From contig OX419759.1 of assembly GCA_948567375.1 (NCBI GenBank), forward strand, positions 42,126,593-42,190,592: a stretch of 64,000 nt of DNA, in the 5' to 3' direction. Positions within the stretch are counted from its first letter, which is position 1, and each line of letters opens with the position of its first letter. The stretch is from Lunularia cruciata (Eukaryota; Streptophyta; Marchantiopsida; Lunulariales; Lunulariaceae). Under the pieces are notes generated by a model. The model was not told the DNA's origin, did no database searches, and saw nothing but the letters and a program-made list of their open reading frames with translations. This document shows, piece by piece, positions 22,653 through 33,202 of the stretch. A program made the translations under genes and the position numbers.

Positions 22653-22670
22653 TGGTTCCGTTGCCGGGAC
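22653..22670 (+). promoter_or_regulatory. El3a primer binding site (tRNA-Asp-like)
   Basis: TGGTTCCGTTGCCGGGAC lies four bases after the LTR end. It resembles the tRNA-Asp primer site used by Athila-type elements (TGGCGCCGTTGCCGGGGA), with about three differences. The same site is at 34620-34637 in El3b. Confidence 0.75.
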
Positions 22671-22689
22671 CTCTCTAGAAGGCAAGATA

Positions 22690-22860
22690 ATGTTCCGCGT
22701 CCAATTCTACATTAGGCAGAAGGAGGCTATGAGAGCTCACTTGGAGAGAACATTAGGAGAGGAGAGGGCTGAACTTATGTTAGAGAACCAAGATCCATTT
22801 GTATACCCTGTAGTTCATTATGATGTATTTGAGGTGATTTTGTACATCTTGTACACATGA
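22690..22860 (+). CDS. El3a leader small ORF
   Basis: 56 residues from an ATG 20 bases after the primer site. Core: FRVQFYIRQKEAMRAHLER, LGEERAELML, PFVYPVV, ending EVILYILYT. It is nearly identical in El3b (34657-34827) and resembles two leader ORFs of the unrelated chromovirus El2 (11602-11420 and 11376-11173). It is the first ORF on the genomic RNA, so it could be a translated uORF or a small product. No known function. Confidence 0.6.
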   Translation: MFRVQFYIRQKEAMRAHLERTLGEERAELMLENQDPFVYPVVHYDVFEVILYILYT

Positions 22861-23508
22861 GAGGAATTAGAGAGATTGTGTGAGGTGGATTGCAGATTTT
22901 GGGGATTAAGGTGATTTTGGGTAAAATCTCAAGTTTGAGATCTGGACTTGAGATTTCTACACATGATAGCTTGGGTTATCTTTCAGTTAGCACACTTAAA
23001 ATTATTGAGAGAGCTTCTATGCGCACTGGGCTAGAATTTTTGAAAGTTGATAGGGTAAAGTGCTCCCGCAACTGCATGCTCTCTGGAAAATTGTACAGAG
23101 TCTGCCATTTCTTCAGTTTTTAGTGAATTGTCCTGAAAGTTTCCAAGAAAATTCAGCGCATTGTATCCTACCTGCTGCCACAAAAATTAGAGAGAGATCG
23201 TTTTTCCGCAAGGCGTTATGAGTTTTTGAAATGGGGGGGTTGGTTTTCAGACCAAATCTGAAATATGGGTGCTGAATAGAAAGGTGTCTAGGCCAAATGG
23301 CTCAATGAAAAGATCTGAAATTTTGCAGCGAGGGACGCCCTGAAGTTGTGATCAATTGTGGAAAATTTCAGAGGACTGTGATATATTGGTTGGGAGATTT
23401 AAGTGACATTGTGAGGAAGGGTCAATTCTGCAGAGTGGAGATCTCATGCATGAGAAGTTTGAGATCAACAAAAAGCATGTTTGAGTGTTTAGATTCATCC
23501 TGGGGAAC
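22861..23508 (+). other. El3a leader, no gene
   Basis: About 650 bases between the small ORF and the zinc-knuckle ORF. It is conserved with 34828-35474 in El3b. No ORF with recognisable content is present. It may hold packaging signals or splice sites, which I cannot identify by eye. Confidence 0.5.
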
Positions 23509-23982
23509 ATGGAGGGTCATCAAGAGTGGAAATTGAGATTATGCAAGGTTCCCCAAGGGTTTGAGGTGATTGTAGGGGTGGATTTGAGGAAAAGAGAGTT
23601 TACAATAGAATTTGAAGAGAGTATTGAGAGGATCCAAAAACCCACACCACTTGGAGGAAAGAGTGAGTCTAAGTGCTTTCTATGTAAAGAGAAGGGACAT
23701 AAGGCAAGTTCATGTCCATTGACCTTTGAGAGCAAGAGATTGAGGGAAAGGAGAGGCTTACTTGACTTGGGTTTGCATGTTGGACCTTCTTCACCAAGAT
23801 TGGGCGGGAGAAGATCTAAGACCAAGGAGTTGTGTGAGGTTTGTGGAGTTGAAGGACTTCCAAAAGGACATGAGAGTAGTGGAGTAAAAACACTTTTGGA
23901 AACTTTGGTGAAGGATCTTGGAGAGAGTCTTAGTACAGCTACAGAAATACTATCACCTTCATCAGCTAGTTCTCAAGATTAG
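23509..23982 (+). CDS. El3a pre-gag ORF with zinc knuckle
   Basis: 157 residues with an ATG start (MEGHQEWKLRLCKVPQGFEV), intact in both El3 copies. It contains a CCHC knuckle, CFLCKEKGHKASSC, at about residues 54-67, and a second Cys/His cluster, CEVCGVEGLPKGHE. A basic region (KRLRERRG, GGRRSKTK) lies between them, which suggests nucleic-acid binding. It is separate from gag, which begins 235 bases later and has its own knuckle. Ogre/Tat elements are known to have an extra ORF upstream of gag; this could be that ORF, but similarity to it has not been tested. Confidence 0.75.
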   Translation: MEGHQEWKLRLCKVPQGFEVIVGVDLRKREFTIEFEESIERIQKPTPLGGKSESKCFLCKEKGHKASSCPLTFESKRLRERRGLLDLGLHVGPSSPRLGGRRSKTKELCEVCGVEGLPKGHESSGVKTLLETLVKDLGESLSTATEILSPSSASSQD

Positions 23983-24216
23983 TGATGGAGATAATCTTTC
24001 AACTTATGGATAAACTATCCATGAGAGTTAGATTAATATGCACTCTAGGATTTGATGTTGCTATAGAAATCTTGGAGCAACCTGAACCTTTTGTGTTTCC
24101 TAGAGTGGATTATTCTCAGATTGTGTTAGTCATGTATATACTCTATTAGTAATAGAGTGAGAGAAAAGAAAAGAGAAAAAAAAATTGAGAGAAAAGAAAG
24201 ATAGTGAGGGGTTAAG
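23983..24216 (+). other. Spacer with hairpin and purine-rich run before gag
   Basis: It contains the inverted repeat ACTCTATTA-G-TAATAGAGT near 24139-24158 and then a long AG-rich run (GAGAGAAAAGAAAAGAGAAA). Both are kept in El3b near 36103-36170. They might serve splicing or internal initiation. Confidence 0.4.
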
Positions 24217-25940
24217 ATGGGGAAACTTCCGGTTTTCTTTGGCAAGGATGGAGAAGATGTGGTGGCCTTTGTGAGAGACTTCAAGAGAGCTTGCATAGGA
24301 AACAATGAGAGAAGGAAGAATGAGTGGGCCTCATTATTACCAGATTTCTTTGAGGATGCAGCACTTACATGGTATGAGTCAGAATACCAAAAGAGAGAGA
24401 GGAGAGAGGGGGAAGAGGAGTCTTGGGAGACTTTGACTTCAGCACTCATTGAGAACTTTCTTCCTGATGAGAGTTATGAGAGATTGATGAGTGAGGTTAC
24501 ATTTCTCAAGCAAGGAGATGGAGAGAAAGTGAGAGTCTATGTGGAAAGAGTGGAAAAGTTGGAGTCCAGATTTCACATAGTGTTGAGGAAGGGTGGGGAT
24601 GATGTGGAGACTACAATGATTGGCATAGGGGCCATGCTCACCAAGAATTTTGTGGGAGGATTGAGACCACAAATTAGAAGCAAGGTGAGATATGAGAAAC
24701 CTTCTTCCAAGGTTGAAGCTATCAAGATCGCAATTCGTATGGAGGAGAGTTTGAAAGGGGATGAGAGTGATTTGGTGGTGAAGGAGGTTGTGCATCCTCC
24801 TCAAGGCTACAAGTATAGTGGAACTTCTGATACTTTGGTGACAAGGGTTGCACCACAAGTAGTAGTTGCTCCAGTTCTTGCACCTCCACAAAAGATCCAC
24901 TCCAAACCATCACAGAACAACTTGCTGATCTCAAGATCAATGTGGTGCAACTATGGGAGAAGAGAGAGGTGGATCAGAATGTAGGGAGAGGGCCTAGGAG
25001 TTATGGAAACTATCCATATAGAGGAGGCCAACCAGCCAACAATTTCAATGATAAAAATTGTTTTGGTTGTGGAGGAAGAGGCCATATCCAAAGGAATTGC
25101 CCAAATTCCACTTACCATGGAGGAAGGGGTTATGAGGGAGCCAATAGAGGGAAAGAGGGAGGTAGTGAAACCCAAGTGGCTCCTAATCCCAACAAAGGTA
25201 AGGGGATAGCATCCATAGATGTGGTAGAGAGCAAGTATCAGAAGGGAGAGTGCTCAAACTCCAAGGGTCTTAATTTGGAGCTTTTGGCACAAGAGAAGAA
25301 GAGAGCTCGTTTTGCAGAGGATGTTCACTCTTCTCAAGGATTTACTTCAAGCAAGGATACTCCTATGTCTACTAGGAGCACTCGCACCTCAACACCATCA
25401 ACAAAAAAGACTCCAAGGAAGAAGTTGGGGATGGAGGACTTCTTGATCTCAAAGCAACAATGGAACTACAATGTGTTGGAGGATGTTGGTAGTCACAAGG
25501 CTAACATCACAGTGGGCCAATTAATTGCTTTGAACCCTACCTTGAGAAAGGAGCTTAGAGGTGGTTTGAGTTCTACAAGGAGCAAGAAGAAGAAGAAGGC
25601 AAAAGTTCCACTATCAATGGGGGTGGTGGATGCCAAGCCAGCACCATGGGAGGCTTGTGAATATGCTTCCAAGATTGATGTGAGAGTGAATGGTCACAAC
25701 ATCAAGGAGGCATTGGTTGATGGAGGATCAGCAGTGAATGCCATGTCAGAAAGGTTGATGAAGAAGTTGGGTATGATACCCTCAAGACCTTCAACATTTG
25801 TGGTGAGCATGGCAAACAAGCAACAAGTTCGACCAGTAGGGGTGATGGATAAGGTGGTAGTTTCAGTTATGGGAGTTCAAAATCTCATGACTTTCCAAGT
25901 CTTGAAGGATTCAAGCTATGACTTACTTCTTGGGAGGCCA
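24217..25940 (+). pseudogene. gag: El3a gag and protease
   Basis: ATG start, MGKLPVFFGKDGEDVVAFVR. The capsid block includes DAALTWYESEYQKRER and VEKLESRFHIVLRKGGDDVE. One base has been lost near 24888 relative to El3b, shifting the frame (24217-24984 into 24942-25943). The nucleocapsid knuckle CFGCGGRGHIQRNC is near 25060. A basic linker (KKTPRKKLGMEDFL, SKKKKKAKVP) follows. The protease has ALVDGGSAVNAMSER (active-site D codon 25719-25721; D-G-G in place of the usual D-S/T-G) and ends SYDLLLGRP at a TAG (25941-25943) that is TGG in El3b. Confidence 0.9.
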
Positions 25941-25943
25941 TAG

Positions 25944-27906
25944 TTGAGAGCAACACGCACAACTGATCAATGGCACAAAGGGAACTTGAGGATTGGGCCA
26001 TCAAACCATAGAGTCATTGTTCCTGTGACTAACACCACCAACACTTCACATTCAGATACCCCATCTTCTGATTATTGGGAATCAGATTCTGAAGAAGGAG
26101 CTTCAGGTGTGGACACAAGCATGGAAGAGGAGACTTCCACGGAGGAGGATGAATCTGAATGTGATTCAGATGTGTATCCCTTGTGTGCTATGGATTTTGC
26201 ACCTAAGCCAGAGGTTTTGAACGACCCAAATAAATCACCATTGACACTTGAGGAGGTAGAGAGAAGGTTATCTACCCTCAAGTATGGCCCAAATGTTACC
26301 AAGGAGGAGAAGGTGAGATTTGAGGAGATTTTCCGCAAGTTCATCTATGTGTTTGCTTTTAGTTACAAGGATTTGAAGGAAGTCACCTTGGAGGAGCACA
26401 AGATAGAGGTGGAGTCACATGCAAGACCAATCCACCAAAAGCAACGTCGCATTAGCCCACCAATATCTTTGGTTGTGAAGGAGGAGATTGATAAGCTCAA
26501 GGAGGCTGGATTTATCTTTGAGGTGGAGAATTCAAAATGGGTGTCTCTAATTGTCATTGTGAAGAAAAAGAATGGCAAGCTTTGGGTATGTGTGGATTAC
26601 AAGAAGCTCAATGCTGTTACCAAGAAGGACTACTACCCACTGCCATTCATTGATGAGATCTTGGAGGAGGTTGCAGGTCATGAGAGGTACAGTTTTGGAG
26701 ATGGTTATAGTGGATATAACCAAATCAAGATTGCACCAGAGCATCAACAACTCACCACATTCACCACACCTTGGGGAACTTACGCTTTCAAGGTCATGCC
26801 TTTTGGGCTTTGCAATGCTCCAGCCACATTCCAACGGTTCATGAACAAGGTATTTAAACCTTTCATTGGGAAAATTGTGAGAGATTTCATTGATGACTTT
26901 TGTGTCTATGGGAGCAAGGAGGAGCACTTTGAGCACCTAATCAAAGTCTTGCAACGCTTGGATGAGGCAAATGCATCACTCAACCCAGAGAAGTGCATTT
27001 TTGGATGTGAAGAAGGTCTTCTTTTGGGGCACATCATCTCCAAGGATGGAATAGCAGTTGATCTTGAGAAGGTGAGGAAAATCTCAGACCTTCCATTCCC
27101 TTCAAGCTTGATAAAGTTACGCCAATTCTTGGGGATAGTTGGGTACTATAGGAGGTTCATCTTCTCATTTTCCAACAAGGCTTATGCATTGACCATCTAT
27201 ATGAAGAAGGGTGTAGATTACATGGTGATTTTGGAAGACAAGGAGGCTCTCAAAGCTTTTGAGGAGCTCAAGCAATCCCTTGTTGTAGCTCCAATTCTTG
27301 CTAAACCTGATTGGAGTAAACCTTTCATCCTCTACACTGATGCTTCTAATGTAGCTATAGGATGCACTCTTAGTCAATTAGACCAAGATGGGCATGATCA
27401 TCCAATAGCTTATGCTAGTAAGCAGATGGTTTCAGCAGAGAAGAACTACTCTGTCACGGAGAGAGAAGGGTAGGCAGTGATCTTTGGTCTCAAGAAGTTT
27501 AGACACTACTTGATTGGATGGAAAGCCACCATTGTCACGGATCACAAGGCTTTGAAGTACATCTTCAACAAGCCTAATGTTGAAGGGAGACTAGCAAGGT
27601 GGATGATACTCTTGTCTGAGTATGACTACACAATTGAGGATAGGCCAGGAAAGAAACATGCAAATGCTGATTTGTTATCTAGAGCCTATGATCATGATGG
27701 AGATGAGCCAATAGATGATTCCTTCCCGGATGAGGAGCTCATGAAAATCTCAGTCACTCAAGAGATTCCAATGGAGTACAAGGAGATTGTGGATTTTGTG
27801 ACAAGAGGTAACTATCCAGAAGGGATGCATGCTAGGGAGAGGAAGGCCCTTGCAACAAGATCTAGACCAGGATATTCTTTTTCACCAAGGAGAAGATGGT
27901 CTACTT
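25944..27906 (+). pseudogene. pol: El3a reverse transcriptase and RNase H
   Basis: An acidic linker (SDSEEGASGVDTSMEEETST) precedes RT. RT blocks: WVCVDYKKLNAVTKKDYYPL, SGYNQIKIAPEHQQLTTFTT, PFGLCNAPATFQRFMNKVF, and the catalytic IDDFCVYGS. RNase H: FILYTDASNVAIGCTLSQLD, a TAG stop at 27471-27473 (TTG in El3b), VTDHKALKYIFNKPNVEG and HANADLLSRAY. After KALATRSRP there is a small rearrangement and frame change relative to El3b. It ends at TGA 27907-27909, a stop that El3b shares. Confidence 0.92.
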
Positions 27907-27909
27907 TGA

Positions 27910-29027
27910 AGAGCAGTGGGTAAGGAAGAGTCTATCCTACTCATAAAGGAGTTTCATGAAGGTTTAGTATGTGGAGGACACTTTGCAGGAAAGGTGACTG
28001 CTTTCAAGATTCTAGATGCAGGTTACCATTGGAGAGGGATTTTCAAGGATTGTCTTGATTATTGCAAAACTTGTCATGTTTGTCAAGCTTTTGCTAGAAA
28101 GTCTACATCCACTCCACCACTTAGATCAATTCCATTGCTAGGACCTTTTGAGAAGTGGGGAATTGATTTTGTAGGACCTCTCAATAGAACCCCAAGGAAC
28201 AATCGGTACATTGTGGTAGTTACTAATTACCTTACCAAGTGGGTTGAGGCTAGACCATTGAGGGACAAGAATGAAGATGAAGTGGGTGGATTTCTTTATG
28301 AACGCATTATCACTAGGTTTGGATGCCCTTTGGAGTTGGTTTCTGATAGAGGAGGAGAGTTTACAGGAAGAATTACTATAGCCATGCTACGACATTTCTC
28401 TATCACACATAGAGTAACTACATCCTATAAGCCAAATTCCAATGGCTTGGCAGAGAGAACCAATCAGACCTTGTGCATGATGTTGGCCAAAGATGCAGAA
28501 ATGGAGGGGGCTAAACATCATTGGGACAAGAGGATTCATGCAGTTTTGTGGGAGTATAGGACAACCATGAAGACTTCCACCGAATATTCTCCATTCCAAT
28601 TGGTGTATGGTATTGAGTCTACCTTACCTATTCACTTTGATCTTCCTACCTTCCAAAGCATTCATAGGAGATTGAAGAAAGCACAAGGAAGTGATGCAGA
28701 GAAGTCAAGGAAGGATCAACTCATGGAGTTGGAAGAGGCAAGAGCAGTTGCTATGGTCGAGTGGAGCAAACCCAAAGGAAACAAAAGGAGAGCTATGATA
28801 AGAGATAAGACAAGAAGAAGGTGGAGCCTTTCAAAGAAGGTGATTGGGTAATGTTGTTTGATTCCATTCGATTCAAGAGAGTGCAAAAGAAGTTTTTGCC
28901 TAAGTACTTTAGACCTTTCATAGTGGAGAAGGTGTGGGGCAATTACACCTATGATCTCAAGGAGTTGGGAGGAAGATACTTTGATAGGATTAACCATGAT
29001 AAGTTGAAGATGTACCATAGAAGGTAG
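27910..29027 (+). pseudogene. pol: El3a integrase
   Basis: It joins new DNA to the genome. The HHCC zinc domain ends CKTCHVCQAF. The catalytic core has GIDFVGPL, VSDRGGEFTG and NSNGLAERTNQTL (D, D, E). The C-terminal part reads PFKEGDWVMLFDSIRFKRVQ and GNYTYDLKELGG. One indel near 28756 shifts the frame between core and C-terminal part. It stops at 29025-29027, just before the polypurine tract. No chromodomain or PHD finger is present. Confidence 0.9.
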
Positions 29028-29063
29028 AGAGACCTTCACTTTGAGGACAAAGTGAAAACTTAG

Positions 29064-29075
29064 TCCGGGGGTAAA
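29064..29075 (+). promoter_or_regulatory. El3a polypurine tract
   Basis: TCCGGGGGTAAA directly before the 3' LTR start TGTAACACCC. The same string precedes the El3b 3' LTR (41220-41231). Confidence 0.75.
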
Positions 29076-29766
29076 TGTAACACCCATTTGTGCATGTGTG
29101 TGGTATTGTGATATTTAGCTTGGTATTACAAGTACTTAAGAGATATTATTTATATAGAGATAAAGGATGGTTCTATATTAGTCATGGTTAGCTAAAGTTA
29201 GTCATAGCTAAGATAGATGGGACCTTACTTTAGAGGAAGTAGAAAAGATGAGCACCACTATTTTGGATTTTAGTGTGTTGACTTGGTATTATTCCTAGGT
29301 GTTTGGCTTTGGGGAAAGAGTTGAGAACTCTTGGGCCCGCAAGCCTTTTTGTTTTGGATTCTTCTTTAGTCCAAGGATAGCCCATGTGAAGGAATCCTTG
29401 ACATAGTGGTTGGGTCAAGATAAGACCACATGCTTAGAGGAATATGCCCATGTGAATGGAATTCCTTTCTACTTTTTGACTTTACTTGACTTTTAGTCTA
29501 GTAACTTGAGTTACTACGGTAATTAGTAACTTTGGTACGTAACTATTTCACAAGTATATAAACAAGGGGTGAGGAAGTACTCAACATCCTTTCATTTGCA
29601 ACTATCTCTCTCTCGTTGAGTTCTCTAGTGAGCAATGTCTTGAGTCTTGGAGTGTTAGCCTTGGAGGAGTATGATGGAGTTGGGGTTCCTTGCCTTCTTA
29701 GTCCATGGTGCTTGACCATAATAGCCATCAGAGGTTCATCCTGAGTGAGAGACAGACCGGCTCACA
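29076..29766 (+). repeat. El3a 3' LTR
   Basis: 691 bases, differing from the 5' LTR at about four positions (for example GCATGTG against GAATGTG, and ACAGACCGG against ACAGGCCGG). Confidence 0.95.
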
Positions 29767-32335
29767 GACCAAGGCTGATTGGTATGCCATGCCTACACCG
29801 GAGGAGATTTTTGATGCGATTGGGCATGCAAAGGTCTTCAGTACTTTGGATCTTTGAGCGGGATATCATCTGTTGCCGGTCAGGGAGGAGGATAAGTCCA
29901 AGACAACATTTTGGGCTATTGATCCTCAACGCAAGGATGTGTTATATCAGTGGAGGTTCTTACCATTTGGGTTGAAGAATGCTCCCGCTGAGTTCTAGAG
30001 GGTCATGGATAGGATCCTAGCTGGATTGGATTTTGCTCGGTGCTATATTGATGACATTTTGGTTTATAGCACTACTGTGGAGGAGCATGAGAGACAATTG
30101 TTGGAGGTGTTTGAGAGGTTGAGATCTCATGGACTCAAATTACATCTTGGGAAGTGTAGGTTCTTCCACGAGCAGGTTGAGTATTTGGGTCACACTATCT
30201 ACCCCGGAGGACTTGGTGTCCAGCAGACCAAGGTGGAGGCTATTGCACGTATTCCTCGGCTTATGGATGTGAGCAGAGTGCGAGCATTCCTTGGGTTGGC
30301 AAACTTCTATCGCCGCTATGTTAGAGGATTTAGTGCCATTGCCAAGGCCTTGACAAAGCTGACCAAGCTTACACAAAAGTGGTGTTGGGGAGATGAGCAA
30401 GAGAGAGCTTTTGTAGAGCTCAAGGAGAGGTTGACATCTGCTCCTATTTTGAGGAGACCAATCAGGGGACGACCATTTCAGGTTCACACTGATTGGAGTA
30501 TGTTGGGGCTTGGAGCGGTGCTCACCCAGCATGATGATGAGGAAAAGGAGTTTGTGGTGGCCTATGCTAGTTGCTCCAACAATTCAGCGGAGGTGAAGTA
30601 TAGTTCATATGAGGGAGAGTGCTTGGCAGCAGTTTGGGCAGTAGCACATTTCCGATGTTACCTATTTGGTAACCCCTTCACTCTCATCACTGATCATCAG
30701 CCGCTGAAGTGGTTGATGGAGTCCGACAAGCTTTCAGGGAAGCTTGCACGATGGGCTCTGATTTTATAGGAGTATGATTTCACGGTTGTTCACAGACCTG
30801 GAGTGGTGAACCGTGATGCAGATGGGTTGAGTAGAAACCCATGTGCCAACCAGCAGGATCAGACCGGAGCACGTTGGCATGGAGAGACAGATGAGGAGAT
30901 GGTGCCAGGTTGGCATGCATCGGCCTTTCTGTGTATATTTGCAAAGGCTTTGGTGGTATCTCTCTCAGCGCATACAAGAGGAGTTATTGAGGTCACAGAT
31001 CCAGAGAGTGAAGATATTGGTACAGTTCAGCAAGACATTCATGATGATGTCTTAGTGATGGACTATCTTTGCACTGGTGTTGTGGGTGGCACAGTTGGGG
31101 CCAAGGAGAGAGACCGTGTTCTTCAGCAAGCCAGATGGTTCAGATTGGAGGGTAGACACCTTTTGCGTGTATGGGAGGATAGTAGAGTGCGAGTAGTACC
31201 ACTTCCATCATAGAGACCACAGTTGGTCCGTCATGCTCATGAGGAGCTAGGACATTTTGGAGTAAAGCGTACATATTGCTTACTCCAGAGTCATTATTGG
31301 TGGTGCGGTATGCAGACCAAGGTACAGCAGTTTGTTGCCAGATGTGTGGTTTGTGACCGAGTTAGAGCATCATTCAATGCTCCTACGCCACAGTTACACC
31401 CATTACCTATCATGGGATTGGGTTACCATTGGAGTTTGGACTTTGCCGGACCTTTACCGCTGACTGTGAGACATCATCGGTATGTTTTGGTGATGGTGGA
31501 GCACTTCTCCAAGTGGATTGAGCTGGTGGCACTTCCTGACAAGTCTAGTGAAGGGACAGCTTACTTGTTCCTGGATCGAGTTCTTAGTCATTTTGGTGCA
31601 CCAGCTGAGGTTTTGACTGATCAGGGTACAGAGTTCTTGGGAGAGTTTCAGGTCTTGTGTGACAAGGCTTTGATTGATCATCATACTACATCCCGAGATC
31701 ACCCTGAGGCAGATGGCTTAGTAGAGAGAGTGGTTCAGACGGTGAAGAGAGGATTGCAAAAGTATGGTTTGCAGAGAGGCCATTTGGGAGATTGGGATCT
31801 CCAGTTACCTTGGTTGGCCATGGGCTATCGGTTCAGCCGGCAAGCCTCCTTAGCATCCTTCTCTCCATACTTTCTACTCTATGGACGAGATCCAGATTTA
31901 CCTGCAACCATTTGTCGAGATGCTACTGTAGTTTTGGACTTGGATGACCCCGATGTATGGATGAGTGCATGTTCTCAACGGGCAGAGATCTTTCAAAGAG
32001 TGATGCCGATGGCCTTTGAGAACTTGGCGATTGCTCAGCATAGAGATACTTTACGCTATGCTACCATTTGAGGAGGAGGTTATAGACCCTTAATCCGTCG
32101 ATTTCATCCAGGCGACTATGTATATCTACAGCAGACAACACCGACGACACTTGATGTTTCTACAGGCTGCACTATCTCGAGAGTGCGCGAGGTTTTGCCA
32201 TATGGAGTCCTTGTGTTAGAAGGACATGATGGTGTTGTTTAGAAGGATCATGTGCACAATTGTGCGCCATGCCACCTTCCAAACATTGATGGTACTATGG
32301 ACCCAAGCTTGGCACTTGTACGTGCAGGCTTGAGG
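29767..32335 (+). pseudogene. pol: El1-B reverse transcriptase (rest), RNase H and integrase
   Basis: One reading frame continuing from 21957. RT: FWAIDPQRKDVLYQWRFLPF, GLKNAPAEF and ARCYIDDILVYS (catalytic box). Then FLGLANFYRRYVRGFSAIAK. RNase H: FQVHTDWSMLGLGAVLTQHD, SSYEGECLAAVWAV, LITDHQPLKW and VNRDADGLSRNP. Integrase: zinc domain HAHEELGHFG...CVVCDRV; core SLDFAGPLP, VLTDQGTEFLGEF and ADGLVERVVQTVKRGL (D, D, E all present); C-terminal FHPGDYVYLQQT fold. In-frame stops: LDL-stop-AGYH (CGA to TGA), EF-stop-RVMD, LIL-stop-EYDF, at 31211-31213, 32069-32071 and 32238-32240 (TGG in El1-A). The active-site residues are intact, so this was mobile recently. Confidence 0.93.
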
Positions 32336-32476
32336 TGTATGTTATGTGGCTCTTTTGGTGGAGCTACTACTATGTTAGTGTGTGATAGCTGTTCGAGAGG
32401 ATGGCATATGGCATGTATGACTCCTCCCCTCACGGTGGTTCCTCAGGGACAGTGGTTATGTCCTAGATGTACTTGA
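32336..32476 (+). pseudogene. El1-B C-terminal PHD finger of pol
   Basis: In frame with the integrase and forming the C-terminus of pol. The pattern is a full C4HC3 set: CMLC, then CDSC, GWHMAC and CPRC, with the hydrophobic-W position filled by GQWLCPRC. PHD fingers read histone H3 tails, often by methylation state at K4. It occupies the place of the chromodomain in chromoviruses such as El2, so a role in choosing the integration site is likely (inference). The finger itself has no stop, though 32238-32240 just upstream is a stop where El1-A has TGG. El1-A is truncated before this point. Confidence 0.9.
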
Positions 32477-32645
32477 CCTATAGTTAGTTCATTCTTTATA
32501 TGGTATAGATTGCAGACAGGCGACTAACGATGGGGCTCCATAGCACCCGGCCTCCTGATTTTTGCCCATTAGAGGGTATACCATATACTTAGAGTGGATG
32601 GCTATCAAGAGTTAGAGGGACCTAACCGCCAACTAGGGGGGCGAT
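32477..32645 (+). other. El1-B 3' noncoding stretch and polypurine tract
   Basis: Between the pol stop and block B1. It ends in AACTAGGGGGGCGAT (32631-32645), a likely polypurine tract abutting TGTGGCAC. A tract here would make B1 the start of the 3' LTR, which conflicts with the observed left terminus of both copies. Confidence 0.6.
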
Positions 32646-32750
32646 TGTGGCACTTTAGAGTCTATGTATGACTTATGTGTGAGTTGTGCTTTTATAGTGT
32701 ATGATGTTGACAGCGATGTATGTTGTGTAGGGATGTATATACGCACGACA
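32646..32750 (+). repeat. El1-B terminal block B1
   Basis: 105 bases, TGTGGCACTTTAGAG...CGCACGACA. It is repeated as B2 at 33203-33307 with a few changes (TAGGGATG against TAGCAATG). It is followed by GC and then A2; the joint GACAGCTGTC is a 10-base palindrome. Confidence 0.88.
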
Positions 32751-32752
32751 GC

Positions 32753-33198
32753 TGTCACGCCATTTGTAGTTCCGCGTCTAGATGCTCGGACATTGGAGTT
32801 CCAGTGATAGTAGTTAGAGTTATTTCAGTAGTATCTCAAAGACTACTTTCTGACGGTCAGATTTGGTGTTTGGAGTACTAACTTCACGGTGGGGCCCACC
32901 ATCACTTTGCACCATTTGCACCGTCGAGTGTGCCGTCAGCGGGACCATTAGGGTTTCAGGGCTAGCTCGAGTCCAGGAGCTATAGTTTTGAAGTGAGTTC
33001 TAGAGAGCTCACTTCTCTGATGTTGAGCCTTCGAGTTCCTGGCTATGGTGGACAAAGGCCGGCGAGCGTCACTTGGATTCTCTATGCTTGAGTGGGTGTG
33101 GCTTGACTGTAATCAGTGCCCAATTGTTGGCAGTTTATAAAATGACAGATCAAGTACTGATCTGAGTTGAGTTGAGTTGAAAGTGTTAAGCAATCTAA
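32753..33198 (+). repeat. El1-B terminal block A2
   Basis: Matches A1 (15563-16006) from TGTCACGCC to AGCAATCT. It ends at the place where A1 has the TCTGAT hairpin, then a few bases lead into B2. Confidence 0.88.
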
Positions 33199-33202
33199 TT
33201 AT

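Larger units (their letters stand above)
21958..29766 (+). mobile_element. El3a: Tat/Athila-like gypsy element, young
   Basis: 7,809 bases, two 691-base LTRs with about four differences between them by eye, so a recent insertion. Target duplication GACC (21954-21957 and 29767-29770). Order: LTR, tRNA-Asp-like primer site, small leader ORF, zinc-knuckle ORF, gag, protease, RT, RNase H, integrase, polypurine tract, LTR. RT box is IDDFCVYG and there is no chromodomain, as in the Tat/Athila branch. It sits within the RT of El1-B. Confidence 0.94.
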
